Shown here piece after piece: positions 17,124-25,893 of a stretch of 34,573 bases of DNA (position 1 is its first letter; each line of letters opens with the position of its first letter). Source of the stretch: Acidimicrobiales bacterium (lineage in GTDB: Bacteria > Actinomycetota > Acidimicrobiia > Acidimicrobiales > SZUA-35); assembly GCA_020628065.1 (NCBI GenBank), contig JAHDFR010000003.1, forward strand, positions 54,406-88,978. Reading direction: 5' to 3'. The position numbers were made by a program, and so were the translations under genes. A model generated the notes under the pieces. The model ran no database searches. It saw only the letters and a list, made by a program, of their open reading frames with translations, and was not told the DNA's origin.

Positions 17124-20100
17124 TTAGCGAGGTCCGCCTCCTCTGGGAACCTGCTTGTTGCCGGTGGACAAGCCGAAGACTGATCGACCGGCCGTGTCCT
17201 CAACACCGGTGAATCCTTCAAAGCTGTTGAAGACGTCCTCGACAAAGTCGGGGTCGGTGTCGTCAGCTGTTCCGTAGACACCGTCCGATCCAACACCGGC
17301 TATCGCCGGGAAGTCCCCGCCGGCATCCATGATGGCCAGGACCTCGTTGAAGGTTTCCTGGTGCCAGTTGCCAATGAAGTGACCGATCTCGTGGGCGGTG
17401 ATGTTTCCGACCACGAAGCCGACGAACTCGGCTTTGGTAACGCCGTCAGCAAGGTCATAGCTGTTGATACTGGGACTTCCGACCCCACCGGCCGGCTCAC
17501 TCATGATGTCGAGCAAGACGATGGCGGTTTCCTCGGTCTCCAGATTGCCAGGGTCAATCGACTGGGCGATACCGATGGTTGGGATCTGAACCTCGTTGAT
17601 GGTCCCCCCGATGATTACCCGTGAAACGTTTGGTTCGCCCCATCGGTCACCGTGATCCCGGCTGTTCAGGATCTCAACGTCGAACTGCGTTCCCTTCCCG
17701 GTCTGGTCCCGGTCGCCGTTGCGACCATCCAACACCCGAAGATCGGTGTCAAGCGTCTCCACCACCGCATCGATGGTGGCGTCGATGACGGCATCTTCAT
17801 CTTCGGCGGTGAGATCCCACCGTCCGAGGAAGTCCGACAGCGGTGACATGTCGGCATCGAAGCCGGTGCCGAAGACGTCGCCGGGCAGAGTCGCTCCGTC
17901 GAAGTCGAGGAAAATGATCTGCTGGTCACGGGTCTTGTCGCCGGCCAAACCGGAGCGGACGACCCGCAGCTCACCCTCGTATTCGGCCACACCGTCGGAG
18001 ACGAAGACTGCGTGCTGGCCGGTGACGGTGGCAACGTGGTCCAAACCGTTGAACCGGTCATGACGCAATGGTGATGACTCCGGGTAGATGAAGCTCGGAT
18101 TGAACTGGGCACCTGAACGCTGGACGCCGTCCGGGTCTATGATCCCAGTGGTTCGGGCTCCGTCGAAGCCGCCGGCGATGACATCACCTCTGTTGAGGTG
18201 CACCAGGAAGAAGTCGGTGTCGACCACCGGCTCCTCTTCTTGAGCCTCTTCAGCAGCCTCGGCCTCTTCAATGGCCTCCTGCTTGGCTTCTTCCAACTTG
18301 TTGGCGAACATCGGTTCGCCATTACCGAAGTCGGAACGTTGAACGGTGGTCTGAGCTCGCTCGGGTCGGTCGAACAGGCTGGAGCGTGGTGATCCCCAAC
18401 CGGTCAGACCCGCTCCGCCGATGAATTCGGCGGTGGTATCGACCACGAACATCAGCGAGTAGCCGCTGACGATGTCGGCGTTGGTACCTGATGTCTCGTC
18501 AAAGGGATCGCCGGGTAGCCCGCCGCCCACCGCTACGTAGTAGCTGCCGGCTTCGGGGACGGTGACCGAGAAGAAGTCGGACTGCGGACCGGACTGGGCC
18601 GGGTCATCTTGTCCGCTGGCTATCAGCTCGCCCGCTTCGTTGTAGATACCGATGGTCAGGTCACCGGCGCCGGCCGCCTCACCGAAGAAGTCGGCAAAGT
18701 CGACGATGAGCAACCTGCCTGCGTCCAACGGGCGGGTACGGAAGAAGTCGACGTCTCCGGCAAGTTCCGCCTGTGGGCCGTCGCCGACGGCGCCGAAACA
18801 CTCACCAACGAAGATTTCCTCGTCGCCCTGACCGGTTACGTCATTGGCGAGGTCGATCGAGCCGTCGTCCTCGATTGATTCGCACGGCGGCGGGAACGCC
18901 CCGAGGAACACTTCATACGGTCCCTGCTGGTCGGACTCTACGCCCGAGGCTGGATCGTTGGGATCGCCCTGCAGCTCACAGCAGCCGGTGACCACGGCGT
19001 AATACTCACCAGGTGTCTCCACCCGGTGGATCACGACGTTGAAGCCGGGATCAATGTCGCTGCCTTCGGCCGAGGCCACCAGGTTGCCTGCGGCGTCATA
19101 AATGCCGATCACCGTGTTGAAGGGAATCTCGAACGCCGAGAAGGCGTCGGCCACGATGTCAAAGCCTTCGTCGACGAAGCCGAAGGAGTAGAAGTCCGTG
19201 TCGGCCGCTCCGTATGGTCCGTCGCCGATCTCGGCGAAACAGACGTCACCGCCCTGGGTGGCAACGTTGGTTTCGTTGGCCAGGCCGATGGAACCGTCGT
19301 CTTCAACCGACCGGCACGGAGGCTGGAATACGCCGAGGAACGCCTCGTAAGGTCCCTGCTGGTCGGACGAAACGCCCGACGCCGGGTCAGTGGGGTCGCC
19401 CTGGAGGTCACAGCATCCGGAGATGCCGACGAAATACTCACCGTCGGCTTCGGCCGGGTAGATCAACACGTTCAGGCCCGGTTCCAGCTCGCCTCCTTCG
19501 GCCGAGGCCACCAGGTTGCCGGCCGCGTCATAGATGCCGACGACGGTGTCAAACGGCGTGTCGAAACCGGAGAAGACCTCAACCACTATCTCGAAGCCTT
19601 GGGGGGCGAACCCGAGAGAGTAGAAGTCGGTGTCGGCGTCGCCGTACGGGCCGTCGCCGATGACGCCGAGGCAGAAGTCACCGCTTTGTTCAGGGACGTT
19701 GGTTTCGTTGGCCAGGCCGATGGAACCGTCGTCTTCCTCCGAAGAGCATGGGGGAGGGAAGGCAACCACAAACAGCTCATAGGTTCCGGTGTCCCCGACG
19801 CCCGGGCCTGAGGCCGAGTCGAACGGGTCGCCGGACAAATCGCAGCAACCGGCAATGGCGGCGAAGTACTCACCATCGGCCGGAGCGATCAGTTCGAGGA
19901 AGGTGTCATCCTCATCGGGGATGCCGTCGTCCTCGCCGGAGATCAACAGGTTGCCGTCGGCGTCGTAGATGCCGATGAACGAGTTGACCGGATCAAGCGA
20001 TCCGGCGAAGTGGAAGGTGTCGAGGATAAGCAGCGTTCCTTCTTCAACTACGCCGTAGCTGTAGAAGTCGATGTCGCCGCTGCTGTCTCCGAACGGGCCG

Positions 20101-20705
20101 TTGCCGATTTCACCTACACAGAGCGCAACCTGGAATTCGGCGGCCGGTGTTGGGTTGGCCAGCGGAATGGAGCCGTCGTCCTCGTTGTCTTCGCAGTCCC
20201 CGAATACGGGCGGGCGGACAACTCCGCCGGACAGCGACCCGCTAATGGTGACTACCCCACGGTCGCCGGGATCGGTGCCGAACTTGGCCGGAAGCTTCTC
20301 GCCGGTTTCAATCGTGTCGTTGACTCCGGTCTCGCCGGTGGCCTCGGACTCACTGAAGTTCAGGTCGGGGCCGCCTATTTTGGCCTTGCCCTTCGGTACT
20401 TTGGCCTGGTCCGGTAGCTGTGCGGCCACCTGGGTCCAGGCGTTGACCGACTTGCGACTTCGGTTTGCGGTCATGGACAGCCACGGGTTGGGTCCTAAGG
20501 CGTCGAGACCGTCGATCTCATCCAAATCCAGGCCGCCGCCGGCGTCCTCGATTTGGTCCAGCACCTGGTCAATCGCCTCGTCGGCGGCTCCAGGATCTCC
20601 GGATTGAGCGGATAGCGGGGCGAACCCCGCGGTCAAAGTAGCCCAAGCAACGACGGCGAATAGTGCCATCGTGCGGACCACTGCTAGTGGTCGATTTAAT
20701 TTCAT
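17124..20705 (-). CDS. Large secreted protein: four PPC-like repeats plus a C-terminal metzincin-type zinc metalloprotease-like domain
   Basis: 1193 aa; N-terminal signal sequence (LAVVRTMALFAVVAWATLTAGFAPLSAQ), SD ggagg upstream of ATG. Repeats of C..(E)DDGSI.LAN...C.G.IGDGPYG..DTDFYS...IGIYDAAGNL. Zinc-site motif NITAHEIGHFIGNWHQE (HExxHxxxxxH). Confidence 0.78.
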   Translation of the reverse strand: MKLNRPLAVVRTMALFAVVAWATLTAGFAPLSAQSGDPGAADEAIDQVLDQIEDAGGGLDLDEIDGLDALGPNPWLSMTANRSRKSVNAWTQVAAQLPDQAKVPKGKAKIGGPDLNFSESEATGETGVNDTIETGEKLPAKFGTDPGDRGVVTISGSLSGGVVRPPVFGDCEDNEDDGSIPLANPTPAAEFQVALCVGEIGNGPFGDSSGDIDFYSYGVVEEGTLLILDTFHFAGSLDPVNSFIGIYDADGNLLISGEDDGIPDEDDTFLELIAPADGEYFAAIAGCCDLSGDPFDSASGPGVGDTGTYELFVVAFPPPCSSEEDDGSIGLANETNVPEQSGDFCLGVIGDGPYGDADTDFYSLGFAPQGFEIVVEVFSGFDTPFDTVVGIYDAAGNLVASAEGGELEPGLNVLIYPAEADGEYFVGISGCCDLQGDPTDPASGVSSDQQGPYEAFLGVFQPPCRSVEDDGSIGLANETNVATQGGDVCFAEIGDGPYGAADTDFYSFGFVDEGFDIVADAFSAFEIPFNTVIGIYDAAGNLVASAEGSDIDPGFNVVIHRVETPGEYYAVVTGCCELQGDPNDPASGVESDQQGPYEVFLGAFPPPCESIEDDGSIDLANDVTGQGDEEIFVGECFGAVGDGPQAELAGDVDFFRTRPLDAGRLLIVDFADFFGEAAGAGDLTIGIYNEAGELIASGQDDPAQSGPQSDFFSVTVPEAGSYYVAVGGGLPGDPFDETSGTNADIVSGYSLMFVVDTTAEFIGGAGLTGWGSPRSSLFDRPERAQTTVQRSDFGNGEPMFANKLEEAKQEAIEEAEAAEEAQEEEPVVDTDFFLVHLNRGDVIAGGFDGARTTGIIDPDGVQRSGAQFNPSFIYPESSPLRHDRFNGLDHVATVTGQHAVFVSDGVAEYEGELRVVRSGLAGDKTRDQQIIFLDFDGATLPGDVFGTGFDADMSPLSDFLGRWDLTAEDEDAVIDATIDAVVETLDTDLRVLDGRNGDRDQTGKGTQFDVEILNSRDHGDRWGEPNVSRVIIGGTINEVQIPTIGIAQSIDPGNLETEETAIVLLDIMSEPAGGVGSPSINSYDLADGVTKAEFVGFVVGNITAHEIGHFIGNWHQETFNEVLAIMDAGGDFPAIAGVGSDGVYGTADDTDPDFVEDVFNSFEGFTGVEDTAGRSVFGLSTGNKQVPRGGGPR
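19264..19304. repeat. 41-bp exact direct repeat, copy 1 (within PPC-like repeats)
   Basis: acgttggtttcgttggccaggccgatggaaccgtcgtcttc, identical to 19696..19736. Confidence 0.9.
19696..19736. repeat. 41-bp exact direct repeat, copy 2 (within PPC-like repeats)
   Basis: acgttggtttcgttggccaggccgatggaaccgtcgtcttc, identical to 19264..19304; offset 432 bp (144 codons). Confidence 0.9.
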
Positions 20706-20908
20706 TTGTCCTCCGAAAGGGTGTCCCCGTGAGCGGCTACCGCCCTAGATGCGCCGCGAAGTAAGAACCTAGTCCCGATAGCGGATGATGTGGGATCACC
20801 CGAGTAACTTTCTTACCATTGGCTAATGGTGTTGCCAGGTGGTATGGGTACCGATGTCGGATAGCGCTCGAATAGCGGTCTGTTGGGCACTCGGCCCGAC
20901 GACCGTTG

Positions 20909-21850
20909 TCAGTCTGGCTCGATGACGCCTTTTTGGCCGGTAATGCGACCGTAGACCTCTGGGCGGCGATAGCGGGAAAAGTCGAACAGCGTCTCTTTGT
21001 AGTGACGGCACCAGTCGAGGTCACAGTCGGCCACGATGACTTCGTCGCCGGTGGACACGGCCTGAGCCACGATCTGTCCAGACGGGGCGATGATGGCCGA
21101 CTGGGCCAACGACTCAACCCCTTCTTCCGTACCACCTTTGGCCACCCCGACCACCCAGGTCCCGTTTTGGTAGGCACCGGCCTGCATACAGAGATGATTG
21201 TGAAATCCCTGCAGAGCGTTCTGCCCGGGATCGGGGGCGTAGTGAATCGGGGTGTTGTACCCGATCAGGACCAGCTCGACTCCCTGCAGGCCCATCTCCC
21301 GGTAGGTTTCGGGCCAGCGGCGGTCGTTGCAAGTGGCCATGCCGACGATGCCGTCGAATGCCCTCCAGACCGGGAAGCCTTCGTTCGACTCTTCGAAGTA
21401 GCGCCGTTCAAGGTGTTGAAACGGTCGCCAGGGTTCGTCGTCCTCATGACCGGGAATGTGAACCTTGCGGAACTTGGCCACGGTCGCCCCCGCCTCGTCC
21501 ACCAAGATGGTCGTGTTGTAGCGGTGGTTATCGGGGGTGAGCTCGGCATATCCCAGAGCGAAGCCGACGCCGAGATCCCGGGCGGCATCAAATAGCGGCT
21601 GGGTTTCCGGACCGGGCATCTCGGTCTCGAAGTAGTGATCGTGTCCGGAGACGTCTTCGGTGTACCAGCGAGGGAAGAACGTGGTGAGTGCCAACTCGGG
21701 AAACACCACCAGCCGGGCGCCTCGACCGGCGGCATCGGACAGCATGGCGGTGAGTCGCTTGACCACTGCGGTCCGCGGCTCGTCGCTGGCAATCGGGCCG
21801 AGTTGGGCGGCGGCAACCCGCACGATGCGATCTGCGGATTGTCGGGTCAC
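20909..21850 (-). CDS. N-carbamoyl-D-amino-acid hydrolase (nitrilase superfamily)
   Basis: 313 aa; LVVFPELALTTFFPRWY, KFRKVHIPGHEDDEPWRPFQHLERRYFE, catalytic GMATCNDRRWPETYREMGLQG typical of D-carbamoylases. Confidence 0.82.
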   Translation of the reverse strand: MTRQSADRIVRVAAAQLGPIASDEPRTAVVKRLTAMLSDAAGRGARLVVFPELALTTFFPRWYTEDVSGHDHYFETEMPGPETQPLFDAARDLGVGFALGYAELTPDNHRYNTTILVDEAGATVAKFRKVHIPGHEDDEPWRPFQHLERRYFEESNEGFPVWRAFDGIVGMATCNDRRWPETYREMGLQGVELVLIGYNTPIHYAPDPGQNALQGFHNHLCMQAGAYQNGTWVVGVAKGGTEEGVESLAQSAIIAPSGQIVAQAVSTGDEVIVADCDLDWCRHYKETLFDFSRYRRPEVYGRITGQKGVIEPD

Positions 21851-23676
21851 TGTTCGGCTCCAGACGGCGATGCAGGTGGTTGCAGTGGGCGAAGGGGGTT
21901 ACCGCCAGGGGCGTGGAGAAGCTCCGACACCACTGATTCGGCGTCGTCGTTCCCGTCGGACCGAGCGGTGAGGTTGCCGTCGGCTCCAAGTAGGAAACCT
22001 TGACCGGTTCGCCCCTCGAACACCTCGGCATCGGTGAACAACCGGGGTTTGATCATGGCCGGATCGCCGTTCTCCGGACAGAAGGTCATGCAGTTGCCGC
22101 ACTCATTGCACAGCTCGGCCCACACCAGATACTGCTGCCGGCTGGTCTGCGACTCCAGGCTGGGAATAGAGAAAAAGGCGTCGTTTGGGCAGACGGTGAT
22201 GCAGAAGTTGCAGGCAACACATTCGAACATCTCGAGGTGATTGTCGACCTCCCGAGGCTGTTTGGTGTTGCCCTCAAGGTTGTATTTGCCGATGGCGTCG
22301 CCACGAATAGCGGCCACATGAGCGGCCACGGTGTCCCGATGCCCGGCTTCACGTGACTGCTGCAGCCGCACCGAACGCCAGGTCTCCAAGTTGGAAGCCC
22401 CGTTGTCGGCCATTTCTTTGGTCAGCGACTTCAGCATCGGTGCCAGCCGGCCGTAGCCGCCGGGTTTGAGTAGGTCCGAGCAGATGGTGGCCGGTTTGAC
22501 CCCCATGGCCAACGTGTCGGCCAAGTTGTCTTTGGTGACTCCGGCGGAGAAGCTGACCATGACGTCGCCGTCCTGGCCCGGCAGGTCCAACAGGCCCGGT
22601 AGGGCATCGCACAGCCGATCAAGCAGCGACGATGCCAGGACGTGCAGGGGAGCACCGGAGAGGTACATGGTCTCCTCCGGCATCCAGGCTTTTGCGTTGT
22701 TGACCACCAACGTGTTGGTCAATTTGATGCCGAATCGGTGGCCACGTTCAGCGGCGTACTCGTTCAGCTCACCGATGAGCTCGGTACCCCGGTCGAACTG
22801 CAGGTCCTCGGCGAAAGCCTGCTCTTTGACATCGACGTCGGTATAACCCAGTTCTTCGTTGACGATGCCGGCCACCGTGTCGTAGCCGAGCAACGTCGGG
22901 TTCAGCTTGACGATCACGTCAAGATCGTGGACGTCGATGAGATGTTTGGTGATGGCCTCGATTTCCTCTGGCGGGCAGCCGTGGAAGGTCGACAATGTGA
23001 GCGAGTCCGACAGACCGGTGTTGAACTCGAGGTCGCGAAACTGAGCGAACGGTTCTGGGATCATCGGCCGGAGCCGATCGACCTCGGCCGACGCGTCGGC
23101 CATACCTCGAATGAAGGTTGCCACCCGCTCATTGGAGATACCGGCCAGGTCGTAGCCCACCGACATGTCAAGCACGTGGGGGCCGGGTTCGCCCAAGTGC
23201 GTCTGCAGCGGTTCCCAACGGGCCAAGATGTCCAACATCATTGACGCCTTGACGTATTCGGTCAGGCTCTGCTCCAGCGTGAGCTCTTGGCTCCACTCGA
23301 TGTTGTAGCCGATGGTGGCCATATCGATACAGGGCCGGGCGATTTCCAGCTCATCGAGGATCTGCACGGTTTTGAGTTCGAATAGTCGAGATCCTCCCAA
23401 CCACGACAAAACAATGTTTTGAGCCAGCTGGGAGTGCGGTCCGGCCGCCGGGCCGATCGGAGTGGCCGCCGGGCGGCCGAGAAAGCTGAAACTCAAATCG
23501 ACGTCAGGACTCGGCGACCAGAATCGGCCGGTAGGGAGATCGAAAATTCGATTTCGACTTTCGAACTCGTGGTCCACTCTGGCGAGCAGAGTGTCCAGTC
23601 CCATCGGGGTCAGGGGCGCCGTCGATCCGACATGATCATGGCCCGTATGGTTCTCAACAAGTGCTCGCTGTGACAC
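21847..23676 (-). CDS. ygfK: YgfK-like (putative selenate reductase subunit family) protein: DHOD-like region plus C-terminal 2x4Fe-4S ferredoxin
   Basis: 609 aa; PAATPIGPAAGPHSQLAQNIVLSWLGGSRLFELKTVQ, LSTFHGCPPEEIEAITKHLIDVHDLDVIVKLNPTLLGYD, CVACNFCITVCPNDAFF, CNECGNCMTFCPENGDPAMIKP. Overlaps the downstream nitrilase-family gene by 4 bp. Confidence 0.72.
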   Translation of the reverse strand: MSQRALVENHTGHDHVGSTAPLTPMGLDTLLARVDHEFESRNRIFDLPTGRFWSPSPDVDLSFSFLGRPAATPIGPAAGPHSQLAQNIVLSWLGGSRLFELKTVQILDELEIARPCIDMATIGYNIEWSQELTLEQSLTEYVKASMMLDILARWEPLQTHLGEPGPHVLDMSVGYDLAGISNERVATFIRGMADASAEVDRLRPMIPEPFAQFRDLEFNTGLSDSLTLSTFHGCPPEEIEAITKHLIDVHDLDVIVKLNPTLLGYDTVAGIVNEELGYTDVDVKEQAFAEDLQFDRGTELIGELNEYAAERGHRFGIKLTNTLVVNNAKAWMPEETMYLSGAPLHVLASSLLDRLCDALPGLLDLPGQDGDVMVSFSAGVTKDNLADTLAMGVKPATICSDLLKPGGYGRLAPMLKSLTKEMADNGASNLETWRSVRLQQSREAGHRDTVAAHVAAIRGDAIGKYNLEGNTKQPREVDNHLEMFECVACNFCITVCPNDAFFSIPSLESQTSRQQYLVWAELCNECGNCMTFCPENGDPAMIKPRLFTDAEVFEGRTGQGFLLGADGNLTARSDGNDDAESVVSELLHAPGGNPLRPLQPPASPSGAEQ

Positions 23677-23735
23677 GTCGCCAAGCTACTCGTCGGTGCA
23701 TGCCATGTCTAGGCTGTGGCCGGGCTGACCAACGC

Positions 23736-25172
23736 TCAGCTGATGATTCGCTGAAACCGTTCGGCCACTCGTCGGTGAGCGGCAAGACGTTCAGTCAATC
23801 GTCCATCCACCAGCGAGCCGTCTCGAACAACGACTCGCCCGGCCACGATGGTGTGCTTGGCCGCAGTCGGCCCACACCGCAGCCAGCCTTCGACCGGGTC
23901 TCCAACGCCGGCATAGGACGGGCCACTCAAATCCCAAACCGCCACATCGCCGACTGCGCCTACGGCAAGCTGGCCAACCTCGGACTGGCGGCCCAGGCAA
24001 CGGGCCCCGCCACGGGTGGCGATCTGAAGGGCCTGTCGGGCGGTCATCGAGGCCGGCCCGGACGTCAACTTGGCCTGGAGCAACGCCGTTCGCGCTTCCA
24101 ACCACAGCGAGGCGGCGTCGGCCGATGAAGAGCCATCACAGCCCAGTCCGACGGCACAACCTGCCGCCGTCATCGCCGCCACCGGAGCGATTCCCGAACC
24201 GAGGATCATGTTGGAACTGGGGCAGTGAGCTATGCCGACACCGGCTGCACCCAGCCGGGCGATCTCTTCACCATTCGGTTTAACCACGTGGGCGGCCCAT
24301 GCCCGATCCGTCATCCACCCGACCTCAGCGAAGTAGTCCACCGGGCGCATGCCGAACTTCTCCAACGAATAGGAGTCATCCTCATCGTTCTCCGCCAGGT
24401 GGGTGTGCAACCGTACATCCAACCGTTCGGCCAGCTCGGCGGTGCGGCGCATCAGGTCCGGGCTGACGGAAAAGGGTGAGCATGGGGCCAAGCCGATGCG
24501 AACCATGGCGGTAGGCGAACGGTCGTGCCAGCGCTGCACGTGTTCCACTGACCGAGCCAGGATGTCGTCTTCGTCCAGAACAGCCCGATCGGGCGGAAGC
24601 CCGCCGGCCGATCGGCCGACGCTCATGGAGCCGAACGTGGGGTGAAATCGCATCCCCAATTCCTGGGCGGCGGAAATTTCGGCGGCCAAGAGATCGCCGG
24701 CTCCGGCCGGGTGAATGTAGTGGTGGTCCGTGGATGTTGTACATCCGGACAGAGCCAGCTCGGCTAGTCCAACCCAGGCGGCGAGATAGACAGCCTCTTC
24801 GTCCAAATTGTCGGTCCAGGCCGGGTAGAGCGCCTCCAACCAACCGAACAGCGGCTTGTCGGTCATGGGAGCCCAAGCGCGAGTCAGATTCTGGTACAGA
24901 TGATGATGGGTGTTCACCAGCCCGGGCGTTACCAGGCACCCGGAAGCGTCAATCTGCTCGGCAGCCGGCGGCAGAGGATCGGTCGAGTGGCCGACAGCGA
25001 CAATCACACCGTCGGCGATGGCCAGCCAGCCACCCCGATGCTCGTCACCGGCATCGTTCACCGTGGCCAGTAACTCGGCCCCCACCACAATCAGGTCCAC
25101 CGGTTCATCGCCTCGTCGGGCCGTCGACGTTTCTGGACTAAATCTTGGCTCGGTCGTAGGCGGTTGAGTCAC
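23736..25172 (-). CDS. 8-oxoguanine deaminase-like amidohydrolase
   Basis: 478 aa, GTG start; GCLVTPGLVNTHHHLYQNLTRAWAPMTDKPLFGWLEALYPAW, GCTTSTDHHYIHP, VRLHTHLAENDEDD, GIAHCPSSNMILGSGIAPV, VGLGCDGSSSADAASLW. Confidence 0.82.
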   Translation of the reverse strand: MTQPPTTEPRFSPETSTARRGDEPVDLIVVGAELLATVNDAGDEHRGGWLAIADGVIVAVGHSTDPLPPAAEQIDASGCLVTPGLVNTHHHLYQNLTRAWAPMTDKPLFGWLEALYPAWTDNLDEEAVYLAAWVGLAELALSGCTTSTDHHYIHPAGAGDLLAAEISAAQELGMRFHPTFGSMSVGRSAGGLPPDRAVLDEDDILARSVEHVQRWHDRSPTAMVRIGLAPCSPFSVSPDLMRRTAELAERLDVRLHTHLAENDEDDSYSLEKFGMRPVDYFAEVGWMTDRAWAAHVVKPNGEEIARLGAAGVGIAHCPSSNMILGSGIAPVAAMTAAGCAVGLGCDGSSSADAASLWLEARTALLQAKLTSGPASMTARQALQIATRGGARCLGRQSEVGQLAVGAVGDVAVWDLSGPSYAGVGDPVEGWLRCGPTAAKHTIVAGRVVVRDGSLVDGRLTERLAAHRRVAERFQRIIS

Positions 25173-25179
25173 GTACCAA

Positions 25180-25196
25180 ATCTAAACTGATTAGAT
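25180..25196. promoter_or_regulatory. Inverted repeat ATCTAA-n5-TTAGAT in a 22-bp divergent intergenic gap, overlapping a start codon
   Basis: atctaaactgattagat between the divergent starts at 25172 (-) and 25195 (+); the right arm runs into the ATG at 25195. Confidence 0.35.
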
Positions 25197-25893
25197 GATT
25201 GCGGACCACCACCACCCGGGGCCGGGGGTCGAAGGTTCCGGGGGTCGGCGTCAGTCGGAGACCCCGAAGAGAGCCACTCGGCGAAGCGCGCCCGGCAAAC
25301 GTGACCGGCGTCCCCTCGTCGGCTGGCGGGAGTGGGCGATGCTGCCGCTGCTTGCTCCAGACCCGATTCAGGTGAAGATTGACACCGGAGCGGCGACGTC
25401 TTCGCTGCACGCTCACGATCTTGAGCTTTTCGAGGTGACCAACGATCTTGACCTTGAGCCTGATCCTGATAGAGGGTCCGGTTCGCTGACCATTGCCCGC
25501 TTTGTCATCAAGCCCAATACCCTCAAGCGCAATTCCAGGGGCGCGGCAAAGCAAAGCGCAGGCACAGATGCCGCTGAGTATGTGGCCGAGGTTCCGGTTA
25601 TCGCATTCCGGAACGTGAAGTCCTCGAACGGACATAGCGAACTACGACCGGTGGTACGGACGCCGATCGTGTTGGGCTCGCGGAGATTTGATATCGATCT
25701 GACCCTGGCTGATCGCGATGCCATGGGGTATCGGATGTTGATTGGTCGTCGAGCGATGCGGCGACGCTTTTTGGTTGACCCTGGGAAGTCTTTCCTTCTG
25801 GAAGAGCCGATGTGGTCGATGGGTGACGAACAGGGCAGCGTCGAGCCGGTCGACGATGGGCCCCAGCACACAGGGGAGCGTGACTCGACATGA
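25195..25893 (+). CDS. RimK-associated retropepsin-like / putative ATP-dependent zinc protease family protein
   Basis: 232 aa; PLVGWREWAMLPLLAPDPIQVKIDTGAATSSLHAHDLELFE, RPVVRTPIVLGSRRFDIDLTLADRDAMGYRMLIGRRAM. Overlaps the rimK start by 4 bp. Confidence 0.82.
   Translation: MIADHHHPGPGVEGSGGRRQSETPKRATRRSAPGKRDRRPLVGWREWAMLPLLAPDPIQVKIDTGAATSSLHAHDLELFEVTNDLDLEPDPDRGSGSLTIARFVIKPNTLKRNSRGAAKQSAGTDAAEYVAEVPVIAFRNVKSSNGHSELRPVVRTPIVLGSRRFDIDLTLADRDAMGYRMLIGRRAMRRRFLVDPGKSFLLEEPMWSMGDEQGSVEPVDDGPQHTGERDST

Noticed and set aside
19026-19811. 261-aa plus-strand repetitive ORF
   Set aside because: Its repeats mirror the PPC-like repeats of the minus-strand gene, which has signal peptide, SD and a metalloprotease motif.
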